Shown here: positions 1 to 10,427 of the stretch, one piece after another
How positions within the stretch are numbered: position 1 is the stretch's first letter
How the letters are laid out: the number at the start of each line of letters is the position of its first letter
From: an uncultured Ruminococcus sp.
GTDB taxonomy: Bacteria; Bacillota; Clostridia; UBA1381
DNA length: 37,240 bases
NCBI GenBank assembly: GCA_902783115.1
Contig: CACZPW010000155.1
Coordinates: 1-37,240 of the forward strand
Direction: 5' to 3'
The notes under the pieces: generated by a model
What the model saw: only the letters and a program-made list of their open reading frames with translations
Databases searched by the model: none
Told to the model about the DNA's origin: nothing
Made by a program: the position numbers and the translations under genes

Positions 1-362
1 CCGAGAAAGCGCGCGAAAAAGCGGCAAAGGATATTGAATTTTCATACACCGTACCGAAGCTTACGCTCATAAAGGATGATGCACAGGTTAAAGCTATGTC
101 CGCACTTAGCGGCGGTGATACCGTAGCGGTTATGCTTGGCGGAATAGAAACGGAGGCGGCGCATTCTCCGAAGCTCATAGTTGCGCAGTATGAAGGCAAT
201 AGCTTAAAGACGGCAAAATTAGCCGATGCCGCAGGTAATTTTACGGCGGGCAATGAATTTGCAACCGATTTTACGGTTGCAGACGGTACTGACAGAATAA
301 AGATAATGTATTGGAATATGGACAGCTATACACCGCTTATAGCTTCATACGAACTAAATTAA
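1..362 (+). CDS. C-terminal end of a large secreted protein (partial)
   Basis: The reading frame is open from position 3, at the window edge, to the TAA at 360-362, so this is the tail of a gene starting upstream. It encodes about 119 residues. The end has a beta-rich pattern: a stretch with LIVAQYEGNSL, then FTVADGTDRIKIMYW, then a Pro-Leu pair close to the C-terminus. Similar 'small-molecule-like beta strand, then K/V-x-hydrophobic-Trp' tails occur in the secreted proteins at 3901 and 17538 (FTVPDDSV...VSICLW and FTVPSDVD...MSVFVW). That suggests one shared accessory beta-sandwich domain. Such tails are common on clostridial extracellular carbohydrate-active enzymes. The catalytic part, if any, lies outside the window, so no function can be assigned. 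Confidence 0.75.
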   Translation, partial: EKAREKAAKDIEFSYTVPKLTLIKDDAQVKAMSALSGGDTVAVMLGGIETEAAHSPKLIVAQYEGNSLKTAKLADAAGNFTAGNEFATDFTVADGTDRIKIMYWNMDSYTPLIASYELN

Positions 363-376
363 AAAATATGAGATTA

Positions 377-407
377 TTTTGCATTTTGCATTCTGCATTT
401 TGCATTT
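377..407. repeat. Short tandem heptamer repeat (TTTTGCA x4)
   Basis: Four consecutive 7-bp units, TTTTGCA, TTTTGCA, TTCTGCA and TTTTGCA, run from 377 to 404 in the short gap before the glycoside hydrolase gene at 433. A related GCATTTTGCA core sits in the palindrome near 28268. I see no coding function. It may be a simple-sequence expansion or part of the 5' leader of the next gene. Confidence 0.7.
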
Positions 408-432
408 ATTAAAAAAGTGGGGGGTGTTCCGC

Positions 433-3400
433 ATGAAAAATTTAAAGAAGGGTATTGCATTTATACTGACTCTTGCCATGCTTACGGTAAATACGGGCAT
501 TTCGGTAAATGCCGCCCAAAATACGGACGGTGACAGCGAATACTATCCTAAAGTAACGCTTGGCGCACCTGTAAAAGAGGAAGGACTGCATATCATAACA
601 AGCTTTACTCCTGCCGTAAGAAACGGCCGTAACGGGCTTATGTCCGGCGAAAAAGCCGGCGGCGGAAACCCCGAATATATCAATGTAGATGTTGATGATA
701 ATTATATGTATGACGCGCCGATTTTTACGGCGGTCGAGGTCACCGTTGAATATTTTGACGATGAAAGAGGCAAGTTTAACCTTACATATAATACTCATAA
801 TCCCGAGGAGGGCAAATTCATTGCGAATAATGACCGTTTCGGCGGCTCAACGCTTATTGTAAACCTCACAGGTACGCATGAATGGCTTACGCATACATTT
901 TATCTTGAGGACGCAAAATTTGCAAACCAATTGAGCGCCGGAACGGATTTCAGAGTAGGTATCTGGAGCCCGACGATGGGATCGACCAACGGTGCGGTCG
1001 TCTTTGGTTCAATTTCCGTTAAAAAGGTTCCGGTAAGAGAAATTTTTAACTATGAGGGACTGGTTTCCGAGAAATTGGGTAATATTTTTACAAATACGGA
1101 TGAGATAAAGCTTTACAGCGATCTGAAGGTAAAAACCAATGATACCGTAACGGCGGACATAAAATCAGAGGTTTTTGACGCAAACGGCAAGCTTATATAT
1201 GAAAACGATCAGAATGTCAACTTTGGACCTGCCGAGTCAAAGAAGGTAGAGTTAGAGCTTGAAAATCCCAAAATATTCGGCATATATACCGTAAAGACAA
1301 CGGTTAATTCCAGGACGGAAGCCGGGCTTGAGTTTACCAATGAATATACCGATGAATTTTCCGTTTGTGATGTTGTCGATGAGGAAAACGGAAATCCGAT
1401 GATAGGCTATTGTTCGCAGGTTATGCACCATAAAGGTATTCCCGAGGAAACACCCGGTCTTATAATGCAGGCGGGCGGAACATGGCTGAGGATCGACGGC
1501 GTCAGCTGGAACGAGCTTGAAAGGAGCAAGGGCGTTTATACCTTCCCTGAGGAAGCAAGGATATGGGCTACTACCATGAAAGAGCGCGGCATAAATATCA
1601 TGGGTATTTTCAAGGGCAGAGTGTCATTTTATGATAACGGTAACAACCCATCATCACCTGAAGGTATTGCCGCATTTGCAAAGTATGCAGCATATCTTGC
1701 CAATGAATTGAAGGGCTTGGTTGATTGCTGGGAGGTCTGGAACGAATGGAATATCCAGAGCTTTAACCCGTCGCTTGAGCCGCCGGAGGTATATGCCGAG
1801 GTTTTAAAGGCGGTGTATACGGAGGTTAAAAAGGTAAATCCCGACGCGATGATCATCGGTCTTGATACCGCAGGATTGCCTCACGAGAAAGCGTCACCGA
1901 GCGTGTACGACTGGGTAAAGCGTGTAATGGCGGCGGGTGCCTATGATTATATGGACGCAGTCAGCGGCCACCATTACGACTGGGGCAAAGAAGGCGTGGA
2001 CGAGATTAAGCTTATCGAAGCCGTAAGAACGCTCAGGGAAATAGTAGGTCAATACGGACCGCAAAAGCCTGTTGTCATTTCCGAAATAGGCAGCTCTACC
2101 GCACATGGCGGCACGTCGCTTTTGGATCAGCCCGGCGCACTCGCTATTTACTACGGCATTCTGCGCTCATACGGGCTTGCGGATAGAATGACGTATTACT
2201 GCTTGTATGACAGGGCTGATGATGCGGATGTTGAGGCGAGCTGGGGATCTCTGTACTGCTGGCAATATAATTACAACACAAACCCAGAAGCAAAGAGGAC
2301 GCGAAACGGCGCAAAACCGTCATACATCGCAATGGCGGCAATGAACAATTTTGTCGGTGGTACTGCCGATTTTGAGCAGGTGCTTGAAAAGGACAGGACC
2401 TATGCCATGAAATATTATAACAGGACTCTTAACAAGACCGTTATAACGGCAGTGGCAGGCTACACGGGTGAGCAGGAGGGAAAAGCAATAAGCTACGATT
2501 TCGGTACAAACAGTATAGAAATATACGATATGTACGGAAACAAGGTCTCCGACCTTACCTCTGACGACGGTACATATACCTTCTATGTAAACAGACAGCC
2601 TATTTACATCATCGGCGATATAAATAGATTTGAGCTTGCCGGTGACGGAAAAGCGATAGTTACCTCAGATAAGGGCGAAAAAAACTCAATAGCGGGGGAT
2701 GTTGTTGAGTTTACATATACAAAGCATACGGATAAGGAGCTTACGATCTCCTGTGACCTTCCCGATTCCTGTGAGCTTGTGGAACAGCCCGTATTTGAAG
2801 GCAATACCGCAAAGGTTAAAATAAGGATTTTAAATAATAACGGAGATGTAAGATTTACGACGAATATATCATCGGATTCGGGTGCGCTGATGTATTCGCA
2901 AAATCACAAGATAATTTTGGGTGATTCGGTAAAGGTGGATATAACCTCCGGGCAATTTATACACAACTCAAACCATTGGCGTGCCGAGGTCAAGATAAAA
3001 AGCCTGTGCAGCTCGCTTACAATGTCGGGCAACGTTAAAATAACGGCTCCCGATGAAATGGTTTATATATCGCCTGAACGTAATTTCGTTCTGGCTCCCG
3101 GTCAGGAGGTAGTTTTCTATTATCCCATACCCGAAAAAACCATTCAGAATATTATGAATATAACGGCGGTTATCGAGTGCAGTAACGGCGAAACGATCAC
3201 AAAGGATGCGGCGCTTGATTTCACATCTGCGGCATATACCAAAAAACCGCCAAAAATAGACGGAATACTCGAACAGGGCGAGTGGAATTCCGTATGGGTA
3301 GGAGCCGATCAGAAAAAGGACGTAGTGCAGATCACTGATTGGCGCGGTCCGACCGACCTGTCATTCGGCGGCGTTATGCAGTGGGATGAAAACAATTTCT

Positions 3401-3873
3401 ACCTTGCGGCGGTAGTGAACGATGATTATCATTCCGTAATATATACACCGTCGGGCGCGAAGAATATGTGGCGCGGAGACAGTATTCAGTTTGGTATAGA
3501 TGATCATCTTGAGATAAATGCCGCGGACAAGGTTCGATTTACCGAAATAGCCATTGCCCAGGTACCCGATGAAGGTGATGTTGCATGCAGATACAAATCC
3601 GCATACGATCTTCCGACAGGTGTCAATGTTGACAAAGCGCAGCTTGCAGTCAAGCGTATGAACGGCTATACCGTTTATGAGCTGTCACTGCCGTGGTCGG
3701 AGGTGTTCTATGACGGATATGTACCCAATCCGGACATACCGTATCATTTTTCGCTCATGGCAAACGATAACGACGGTCAGGGCAGACGCGGCTGGATAGA
3801 GTACTGTTCGGGAATAGGCACACATAAGGACGTAACGCTGTTCGGAACAATGAATCTTTTGAAAACCAGATAG
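433..3873 (+). CDS. Secreted clan-A-type glycoside hydrolase with C-terminal CBM9-like domain
   Basis: This 1146-residue protein is probably exported and cleaves a polysaccharide outside the cell. I start it at ATG 433, after a G-rich Shine-Dalgarno run, because MKNLKKGIAFILTLAMLTVN then gives a clean signal peptide ending near Ala28; an in-frame ATG at 379 would bury it. Residues 30-310 are beta-rich, including an Ig-like stretch. Residues 320-640 form a TIM-barrel hydrolase: WEVWNEWN supplies the likely acid/base Glu438 and VVISEIG the likely nucleophile Glu551, the two-Glu pattern of clan GH-A (GH39/GH5/GH30-like). Residues 937-1146 (KKPPKIDGILEQGEW... then WRGDSIQFGID) match CBM9-like/DOMON domains. 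There is no SLH domain, so it is either free or held by its neighbours. It is probably co-transcribed with the surface proteins that follow. Family and substrate are not certain. Confidence 0.88.
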   Translation: MKNLKKGIAFILTLAMLTVNTGISVNAAQNTDGDSEYYPKVTLGAPVKEEGLHIITSFTPAVRNGRNGLMSGEKAGGGNPEYINVDVDDNYMYDAPIFTAVEVTVEYFDDERGKFNLTYNTHNPEEGKFIANNDRFGGSTLIVNLTGTHEWLTHTFYLEDAKFANQLSAGTDFRVGIWSPTMGSTNGAVVFGSISVKKVPVREIFNYEGLVSEKLGNIFTNTDEIKLYSDLKVKTNDTVTADIKSEVFDANGKLIYENDQNVNFGPAESKKVELELENPKIFGIYTVKTTVNSRTEAGLEFTNEYTDEFSVCDVVDEENGNPMIGYCSQVMHHKGIPEETPGLIMQAGGTWLRIDGVSWNELERSKGVYTFPEEARIWATTMKERGINIMGIFKGRVSFYDNGNNPSSPEGIAAFAKYAAYLANELKGLVDCWEVWNEWNIQSFNPSLEPPEVYAEVLKAVYTEVKKVNPDAMIIGLDTAGLPHEKASPSVYDWVKRVMAAGAYDYMDAVSGHHYDWGKEGVDEIKLIEAVRTLREIVGQYGPQKPVVISEIGSSTAHGGTSLLDQPGALAIYYGILRSYGLADRMTYYCLYDRADDADVEASWGSLYCWQYNYNTNPEAKRTRNGAKPSYIAMAAMNNFVGGTADFEQVLEKDRTYAMKYYNRTLNKTVITAVAGYTGEQEGKAISYDFGTNSIEIYDMYGNKVSDLTSDDGTYTFYVNRQPIYIIGDINRFELAGDGKAIVTSDKGEKNSIAGDVVEFTYTKHTDKELTISCDLPDSCELVEQPVFEGNTAKVKIRILNNNGDVRFTTNISSDSGALMYSQNHKIILGDSVKVDITSGQFIHNSNHWRAEVKIKSLCSSLTMSGNVKITAPDEMVYISPERNFVLAPGQEVVFYYPIPEKTIQNIMNITAVIECSNGETITKDAALDFTSAAYTKKPPKIDGILEQGEWNSVWVGADQKKDVVQITDWRGPTDLSFGGVMQWDENNFYLAAVVNDDYHSVIYTPSGAKNMWRGDSIQFGIDDHLEINAADKVRFTEIAIAQVPDEGDVACRYKSAYDLPTGVNVDKAQLAVKRMNGYTVYELSLPWSEVFYDGYVPNPDIPYHFSLMANDNDGQGRRGWIEYCSGIGTHKDVTLFGTMNLLKTR

Positions 3874-3900
3874 GTCGGTATATTGGGAGGTATTATTATA

Positions 3901-6900
3901 ATGAAGATAAAGAAAATTACAGCCTTGGTATCCGCTCTTGCTATTGCGATAACAAATTCCGCCATAGTTCCCGCAGTGCTTGCAGAGGACGACGCGGCGG
4001 AAAGTAACGGTTTTTTTGAGGATTTTGAGGGCTATGAAGAAATAAGCGACACATACACCCTGGTTGACGCTATGAACGATTTGTATGCGGACGGCTGGAG
4101 CGTAGCGGGCGACAATAGTTTTACGGCACGCAACGCGGACGACAAAAATCAGAAGTTTGCCCGTGTTGTCAGTGACGGCGGCAATAAGGTTTTGGAGCTT
4201 ACTACATCAAAGGCGCTGGGCAGAATGATTGATTCATCAACGCAGACGCCGTCGGGCTCGTATGAAATTTCATTTAAATTCAAGCCCGTTGATATCGGCA
4301 AGCCGCAGATGCTGTTTGATTTATCACTCAACAGCTTTGGGGAAGCCGCAGCGACAGCAAAGCATAACATACTTTATTCTTATAACGGTATGAAAATGGG
4401 ACACCGTATGAACAGCGTAAGCGTACCTATGACCTTGGTCGGCACTCCCGAAGAGGTCTGGTATGATGTTAAGTGCGTTGTAAATAACGACGGAGGCTAT
4501 TATTCCACGGAGCTTTATAAGGAGGGCGTGCTTGTGGCACGCCGCGGCGGAATAAATTATGCCGGAGACGAAAAAATAGGCTTCTTAAAGTTCAGCGGAT
4601 TCGGAACGATGATCTATGTAGATGATGTTTCGATAAAGCCCTGCGAGCCGGAAATGCTTATTTATGAGGATGATTTTGAATCATACAAGGAGGTAAAGCC
4701 GGCGGCAACACAGCTCGAGGTAGGTTCTGCCGTGTCGGAGGCAAAATCAAGAGAGGGCGACAGCTTCTTTGACGGATATTCGCCCTGGAGAGCGTTAAAG
4801 ACCTTCGGCAACAATTACGGCTTGGTATATGATACGACGCTTGAAAGTCAGGTAGTAAGACTTGGTGATGACAGCACTACCACAAACGTGCAGGAATCAA
4901 CGGGTATGATACTGATGGCTTTGGACGGTGAATTCCTCAACAAGGAAACGCAGACAAAGCGCGGAAAGCTCAGGCTTACCTATAAATTCAAGCACTATTC
5001 GCAAAACGGCTATGCTTCGGCAATTGACCTTTTAAGCGATTACACCTATAGTGGCAAATGGGACTATCCGCCGCAGCTTCTTATCCAGGAAAAGGGCTTG
5101 TCGCGTCCGGCCGTTGCGGGATTGCCGTATCTTAGGACGCTTGAATCGCCGATAAAGATAACCCAGACGACCTGGTACGATGCGGAGGTCATATTCGACC
5201 TTATAAACGATGATATTACCGTTACGATAAGAGAGGACGGCACAGGCGCGGAACTCGCACATTTTACACATGATACGAACTGGATAAATCCGGCGTCGGC
5301 TCCGACCTTTGATAAGGTAAAGGCGTTAAATTTCAGAGTAATAACCGGAAGTGCGATATATGTTGATGATTTCCGGCTTGAATATTATATAACAGACCCC
5401 GAAATTTCGGGCAGCGGTATTGTTATGACGGACTACAGGGGCGAACGTGTAACGGACAGGAATAATGTTCCTGCGGCGATAAAGGAGATAGAGCTCCCGT
5501 TCGGATGTGAAATGACGCCGGAAAGCACGAACACCTCAAGCGTTACATTAAAGGACAGCAAGGGGAAATATATAAGCTATACGCCGTCATACAGCGCAGG
5601 CTCCTACAAGATGGTGCCGGACGGATTTTTGACTCCGGGCGAAACGTATACTTTGAGTATACCCGGGACTGTAAAAAATACCTTTGGGCGTGAGCTTGGC
5701 ACGGATTTTGAGTATTCCTTCAAAACGGTTGCGGCTTATCCGGAGCTTATGGCGTTATCGTCGGTAAGCCTTTCGGATCTGGAGAATCTTAAAAACGGCT
5801 TGAAGGTAAGTGCCGTGATCGATTATGTAAACACCACCCAAAATGCTATTGGCAGCATGCCGTTCATTGCATATTACGGTGATGATATGCTTCTGGCAAC
5901 ATCAAGTATAAAGCCGGATCAGATAGGCGCGGGTGAAATGGGAACAAAAACCGTTTCCTTTACCGTTCCGGACGATTCGGTGCTTGATACGAACAAAGTG
6001 GATAAAGTTTCAATATGCCTTTGGAAGGGATTTGAAAATTCCGCTCCGTACTGTGCCGGCATAGATTTGGGATCCGCACCGTATGCCGCAGGAGTCAGTG
6101 AAAACGCGGCATCAAAGCCCGTTATCACATATTCGTACAGTGATTCGGTAATTAACATAAGCGGCAAGGCGGGGAATACGGATAAGTATCTGACAGTACA
6201 GATCCTGAAGCCTGGAAATACCTTTGACGAGGCAGGCGCTTCCGACAGCAAGGTATTTTACAGAGCGCAGGTACCTGTAACAAACGGCAAGTATTCGCTT
6301 GATATAAGATTTGACACAAAGGGAAATACGGCGTCTTCGCTTGAGAGCGGAGTATATCCGGCGGCTTTATACATTGACGATAAAAAGCTTGATACGGACA
6401 GTGTATATATTTGCTCCTATCCCGATTTTGTAACGGTTTTGAGCGATCTTAACGCTGCCGCGTCGGGTGATGATTTTACGGAATTCAAAAATATTTTAAA
6501 TAACAGGCGTTCGACACTTAACTTTGACAGTGAGCTTTTGGACGGTGTGACTGTCGGTAACGAGATAAGACCGTATTTTGACTATGTAAAGCATAATCCG
6601 CTCAGCGTTTCAAACGAAGTCAAAAACATACAGATGTTTGACACCTATGTTCTTATTGACAGACTTAACGGCGGCAAGATAGAAAATATCAGCGGCGATA
6701 TAAGCGATATGTCTATAGACGACGGCATAAAGGAGCTTTGTGATAACACATTGACAAACGCCGAAAAGGACAAGTATTTTACTTCTCTTATTTCAGGTAG
6801 GGGCATAAGCGATCCGGAGGGGCTTGAAAAGAGTATAAGCGAAGCGCTGATGCTGACTGCCGCACGTTACGGAAACGGCTACGGCGAATTAAAGGCGGCT

Positions 6901-7728
6901 CTTGAAACCTGCGGCTCACAAATAGGTATAAGCGCTCCGATATCCGATTCGGCGTGCAGAGCGCTTATGGGCAAAACTTTCAAGGATGTAAACAACTTCA
7001 AGAGTGAATACAACAAAGCCGCATCTTCATCTGCCACAAGCGGCTCAAGTGGCGGCGGAGGTGGCGGAGGCGGCGGAAGCAAACAGCCGGCGGTGGCGTC
7101 TGTTCAGCTTTCGGCATCCGAGGCAAACCCGAACTCATCTGAGCTTAAGCCTATTAAAAAGATATTCAATGATATAGACAATTACGAGTGGGCAATGACC
7201 GGTATCCTGGCTCTTGCGGACAGGAACATCATAAACGGAGTTGCTGAGGACAGATTCGATCCTTCAAGGAACATAACGAGGGAGGAATTTGCAAAAATAC
7301 TTATCGGAGCGCTCGGAACGACGGACTATGCGTACGACAGAAACATATTTGCCGATGCAAAGGACAGCGACTGGTTTGTAAAGCATATAAATGTCGCCGC
7401 AAGACTCGGAATCGTAAAGGGTATCGGCAACGGGGTATTCGGTACGGGCAATAACATTACAAGGCAGGATATGGCGGTAATGATATATAATGCCTTAAAA
7501 TACCGTAATGTAGATATGCCGCTTAGCGGATTTAAATTCGAGGACGATTGGCAGATCGCAGACTATGCAAAAACTGCCGTCGGCGCGCTTCACGATATGG
7601 GCGCAATAAACGGAGTAACGGAAACGACATTTGTTCCGCAAGGTCTTGCTACAAGAGCGCAGGCGGCAAAAATTATATACAGTGTAATTAAGGGCCTGCA
7701 AGGTCAGGGGGGAGATGGTGATTTATGA
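3901..7728 (+). CDS. Cell-surface protein: two concanavalin-like modules, Ig-like domain and three C-terminal SLH domains
   Basis: A 1275-residue exported protein likely tethered to the cell wall polymer by SLH domains. ATG 3901 follows GGGAGG at 3885-3890 and gives a signal peptide (MKIKKITALVSALAIAITNS, cleavage after AVLA). Module A (about 38-250) and module B (about 254-497) are LamG/concanavalin-like repeats beginning FFEDFEGYEE and IYEDDFESYKE. An SbsA-like Ig domain follows (about 500-615), then beta domains to about 830, a helical stretch, a Gly9 linker (1051-1059) and three SLH domains from about 1086, 1149 and 1211. I see no catalytic residues, so its role is probably glycan binding or display. 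Modules A and B recur in the phosphoesterase at 17538. Its stop overlaps the next start (ATGA), so the two are translationally coupled. Confidence 0.9.
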   Translation: MKIKKITALVSALAIAITNSAIVPAVLAEDDAAESNGFFEDFEGYEEISDTYTLVDAMNDLYADGWSVAGDNSFTARNADDKNQKFARVVSDGGNKVLELTTSKALGRMIDSSTQTPSGSYEISFKFKPVDIGKPQMLFDLSLNSFGEAAATAKHNILYSYNGMKMGHRMNSVSVPMTLVGTPEEVWYDVKCVVNNDGGYYSTELYKEGVLVARRGGINYAGDEKIGFLKFSGFGTMIYVDDVSIKPCEPEMLIYEDDFESYKEVKPAATQLEVGSAVSEAKSREGDSFFDGYSPWRALKTFGNNYGLVYDTTLESQVVRLGDDSTTTNVQESTGMILMALDGEFLNKETQTKRGKLRLTYKFKHYSQNGYASAIDLLSDYTYSGKWDYPPQLLIQEKGLSRPAVAGLPYLRTLESPIKITQTTWYDAEVIFDLINDDITVTIREDGTGAELAHFTHDTNWINPASAPTFDKVKALNFRVITGSAIYVDDFRLEYYITDPEISGSGIVMTDYRGERVTDRNNVPAAIKEIELPFGCEMTPESTNTSSVTLKDSKGKYISYTPSYSAGSYKMVPDGFLTPGETYTLSIPGTVKNTFGRELGTDFEYSFKTVAAYPELMALSSVSLSDLENLKNGLKVSAVIDYVNTTQNAIGSMPFIAYYGDDMLLATSSIKPDQIGAGEMGTKTVSFTVPDDSVLDTNKVDKVSICLWKGFENSAPYCAGIDLGSAPYAAGVSENAASKPVITYSYSDSVINISGKAGNTDKYLTVQILKPGNTFDEAGASDSKVFYRAQVPVTNGKYSLDIRFDTKGNTASSLESGVYPAALYIDDKKLDTDSVYICSYPDFVTVLSDLNAAASGDDFTEFKNILNNRRSTLNFDSELLDGVTVGNEIRPYFDYVKHNPLSVSNEVKNIQMFDTYVLIDRLNGGKIENISGDISDMSIDDGIKELCDNTLTNAEKDKYFTSLISGRGISDPEGLEKSISEALMLTAARYGNGYGELKAALETCGSQIGISAPISDSACRALMGKTFKDVNNFKSEYNKAASSSATSGSSGGGGGGGGGSKQPAVASVQLSASEANPNSSELKPIKKIFNDIDNYEWAMTGILALADRNIINGVAEDRFDPSRNITREEFAKILIGALGTTDYAYDRNIFADAKDSDWFVKHINVAARLGIVKGIGNGVFGTGNNITRQDMAVMIYNALKYRNVDMPLSGFKFEDDWQIADYAKTAVGALHDMGAINGVTETTFVPQGLATRAQAAKIIYSVIKGLQGQGGDGDL

Positions 7729-10400
7729 TTAAGGCTTATAAGAGATTACTTGCATTATTAATGGCAATTACAGTATCATTTGGCTGTGTCGTTATGAATG
7801 TAAGCGCCGAGGACGATACCGACGTAGCGGCTGATATAGCGAAGCTCCTGACTCAGGAGGATGACGGTATTTCTCCTCAGATACGGAAAATGATGACCGT
7901 TCTGAGGGCGTTCGACATAATACCTGATTATTACGACTATAATGTTCCCCTTACATACGAGGTGCCGCGTTCGGATTTTGCGGCGTCTGTTGCAAGAATA
8001 ATGGGAAAAACCTCATACGGCGGCTCGGAGGTATATTTTTACGATGTACCTAAGAACTATTGGGCGTTTGATGAAATTTCAAACCTGACGCAGATGGGTA
8101 TCATAAGCGGTTCGGGCAACAAGCTGTTCAACCCCGGCGAGCCTATAACAAAGGCGGCGGCGTATAAGATGCTTCTGTGCGCAATGGGATACGGTCCGTA
8201 TGCGGAGCGTATGGGAGGCTATCCCACAGGCTATACAAGCACTGCCGCATACATAAAATTATCTGTCGGTGTAGGCAGTGGCGAAAAGGTAACGATGTCG
8301 GATATGCTCTATATCCTCTATAATGCGCTTACCGTTAAGATAATGAAGGTGACATCCTCGACCGGTACCTCAATAAAATATGAGGTAAGCGACGATGAAA
8401 CGCTCATATCGTCATACAGAGATATTTATTATGACGAGGGTACGGTAAACGGCGCAAATTCTATCGTAATAAACGGCGGTACCTTAAAGGATAATGCCGC
8501 ATTGATAGGCAGCGAGGTATACGACAGCGAAGGTATCAATATGATAGACTACCTCGGCGAGAAGATCGAATTCTTCTACGAGGAAAAGGATAAATCGGGC
8601 GATAGAAAGCTTTTGTGGGTAGGTCCCGGGCGCAGGGCGTCATCGGAAAAAACCAAAACCGTTTCGGTTGACTGTGACGCAGAGCTCAATACCAACACCT
8701 TCGTTTACACATACCGTGACGAGAACGGCAGAAAGCAGAAGGTCAATCTTGACAGGAGCATAGTGCTTGTATATAACGGCTCCGTTGTTGATTCTGGCTA
8801 TGACAGGATACTGAATAACAAAAGATATGTGGTAAAGCTTGTTTCAAATAACGGCAAATACACCGTAATGGTGGTCAGGGAATATGAAAACTATGTTGTC
8901 GGTAATATAAACACCACAGATTGCGTGATCTACGATAAGAACAGACCGCATGATTCCATCAGCCTCAATGAAGCGGATTACGATACCTTCAGCATCAAGC
9001 TTATGGGTAACGACGAGATCCCGTTTGAGGACATAAGGGAAGGAGCAGTTCTCACCGTTTATCTGTCGAAGGATAAAAGGCATATAGAGGTATATGTAAG
9101 CTATAATACGGCAAACGGCGTTATTGAATACATAAACAGAAACGACAGCACAAAGATTTCAATAAACGGAAACCAATACAGAGTTGACGACAGAGTGCCG
9201 GTAAGCGACTATTCCACAGGCGATGACGTTACGATATATACCAATGTCTACGGCGAGGCGGCGTATATTACGGTAAATACCGGCAGTGCCAAGGGCGCAT
9301 TTCTCTTAAAGGCTATACTTGACGACAGGGAAGATGCGGATATGTACATCAAGCTGCTTGGCGAGGACAGTAACGTAAGCCGTGTAAAGTGTGCTTCAAA
9401 CCTCACAATAGACGGTGTGCGGTATAAAACGCCGAAGGAGGCGTATACTGCAATCCTTGCCGGAGAAAACAAGCTGACAGCGCAGTTTGCGCTTATAAAG
9501 CAGGACGTAAACGGCGATATAAGGGATATAGACACAACGTTCTATAACAAGGAAACGGAAACCTCAAATTCCCTGCAGATAGACGTTCCGTTCTGGTACG
9601 GCGCCGAAACGACGTATACGCAAAGACTTATAAGAGCAAGCGCAAACGCCGCAAGGATCGGTGAAAAGATAGTATTTGACGCTTCTACGAAGGTATTTAT
9701 TGTGCCGCATGTAACGGATTACGAAAATGTAAGCGATAATGACCTTTGGGTAATCAGCGGTTCAAAGCTTGTAAACGATACTGGCACTTATGCTCAGAGC
9801 TATAAGACGGCTGAAAATATCGGTATAACCAAGTACATACTGTTAAAGGCGTATGATCCCAACAGAGTAAATGCGGAAATGCCGATACTTGCACAGGAGA
9901 TAAGCATAGGTACCGATGATGACCATAATACGGTCGAGGTGCTTGAAGGCTATCAGGGCAACTCACCCGTAAGCATAAAGGCTGATGAGAGCGTTAAGAA
10001 CCTGTTCACCAAAGCCGGAGTCCAGGCGGGCGATGTTGTAACGCTGACAAAGGACAGCTACGGAAACGTAAAGGGCTGTACGGTGGTATATGATTACAGG
10101 ACCGGCGAGCATAAGGCAATATCGGCGCTTAATGATATAGTCGGAATGTTTGTCGGATATGCAAACAGCGTTGTGGACAATGTTGTAAAGATAGGCTTTG
10201 CAAGCGGTGCAGACTGCGACTTTGCGGTAAATGCAATGTCAAAGCCGGTGCTTGTATATGATACATCAAAGGCAAGAAATGCCATATCGACAGCCACAAC
10301 AGGCGATATCATTACATACTTGAACGATCCTACAAACTGTTCTACGGTATTCATAGTAACAAACAGAATGCAACCGCAGATGTTTATTGTTTATAGGTAA
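7725..10400 (+). CDS. S-layer-homology protein with N-terminal SLH domains
   Basis: An 891-residue exported protein. ATG 7725 overlaps the upstream stop by 4 bases and has a GGGGGGAG ribosome site about 10 bases before it. The signal peptide is MIKAYKRLLALLMAITVSFG..., with cleavage near NVSA-ED. SLH-like segments occupy about residues 42-90, 97-155 (YDVPKNYWAFDEISNLTQMG, then FNPGEPITKAAAYKML) and, weakly, 158-200. The remaining 690 residues are beta-rich with no enzyme motif I recognise. N-terminal SLH here versus C-terminal SLH in the preceding protein suggests two differently oriented wall-anchored partners. It could be an S-layer structural protein or a scaffold for the sugar-uptake system encoded next. 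Function beyond surface anchoring is unknown. Confidence 0.85.
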   Translation: MIKAYKRLLALLMAITVSFGCVVMNVSAEDDTDVAADIAKLLTQEDDGISPQIRKMMTVLRAFDIIPDYYDYNVPLTYEVPRSDFAASVARIMGKTSYGGSEVYFYDVPKNYWAFDEISNLTQMGIISGSGNKLFNPGEPITKAAAYKMLLCAMGYGPYAERMGGYPTGYTSTAAYIKLSVGVGSGEKVTMSDMLYILYNALTVKIMKVTSSTGTSIKYEVSDDETLISSYRDIYYDEGTVNGANSIVINGGTLKDNAALIGSEVYDSEGINMIDYLGEKIEFFYEEKDKSGDRKLLWVGPGRRASSEKTKTVSVDCDAELNTNTFVYTYRDENGRKQKVNLDRSIVLVYNGSVVDSGYDRILNNKRYVVKLVSNNGKYTVMVVREYENYVVGNINTTDCVIYDKNRPHDSISLNEADYDTFSIKLMGNDEIPFEDIREGAVLTVYLSKDKRHIEVYVSYNTANGVIEYINRNDSTKISINGNQYRVDDRVPVSDYSTGDDVTIYTNVYGEAAYITVNTGSAKGAFLLKAILDDREDADMYIKLLGEDSNVSRVKCASNLTIDGVRYKTPKEAYTAILAGENKLTAQFALIKQDVNGDIRDIDTTFYNKETETSNSLQIDVPFWYGAETTYTQRLIRASANAARIGEKIVFDASTKVFIVPHVTDYENVSDNDLWVISGSKLVNDTGTYAQSYKTAENIGITKYILLKAYDPNRVNAEMPILAQEISIGTDDDHNTVEVLEGYQGNSPVSIKADESVKNLFTKAGVQAGDVVTLTKDSYGNVKGCTVVYDYRTGEHKAISALNDIVGMFVGYANSVVDNVVKIGFASGADCDFAVNAMSKPVLVYDTSKARNAISTATTGDIITYLNDPTNCSTVFIVTNRMQPQMFIVYR

Positions 10401-10427
10401 ATATTGGGAAAGGAAAGTGATTTTACA

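Noticed and set aside
379-432. N-terminal extension of the first glycoside hydrolase
   Set aside because: It translates the heptamer repeat and would hide the signal peptide; the start at 433 is better.
7050-7078. Frameshift or low-complexity error at the Gly run
   Set aside because: The frame continues into three good SLH domains, so the Gly9 is a real linker.
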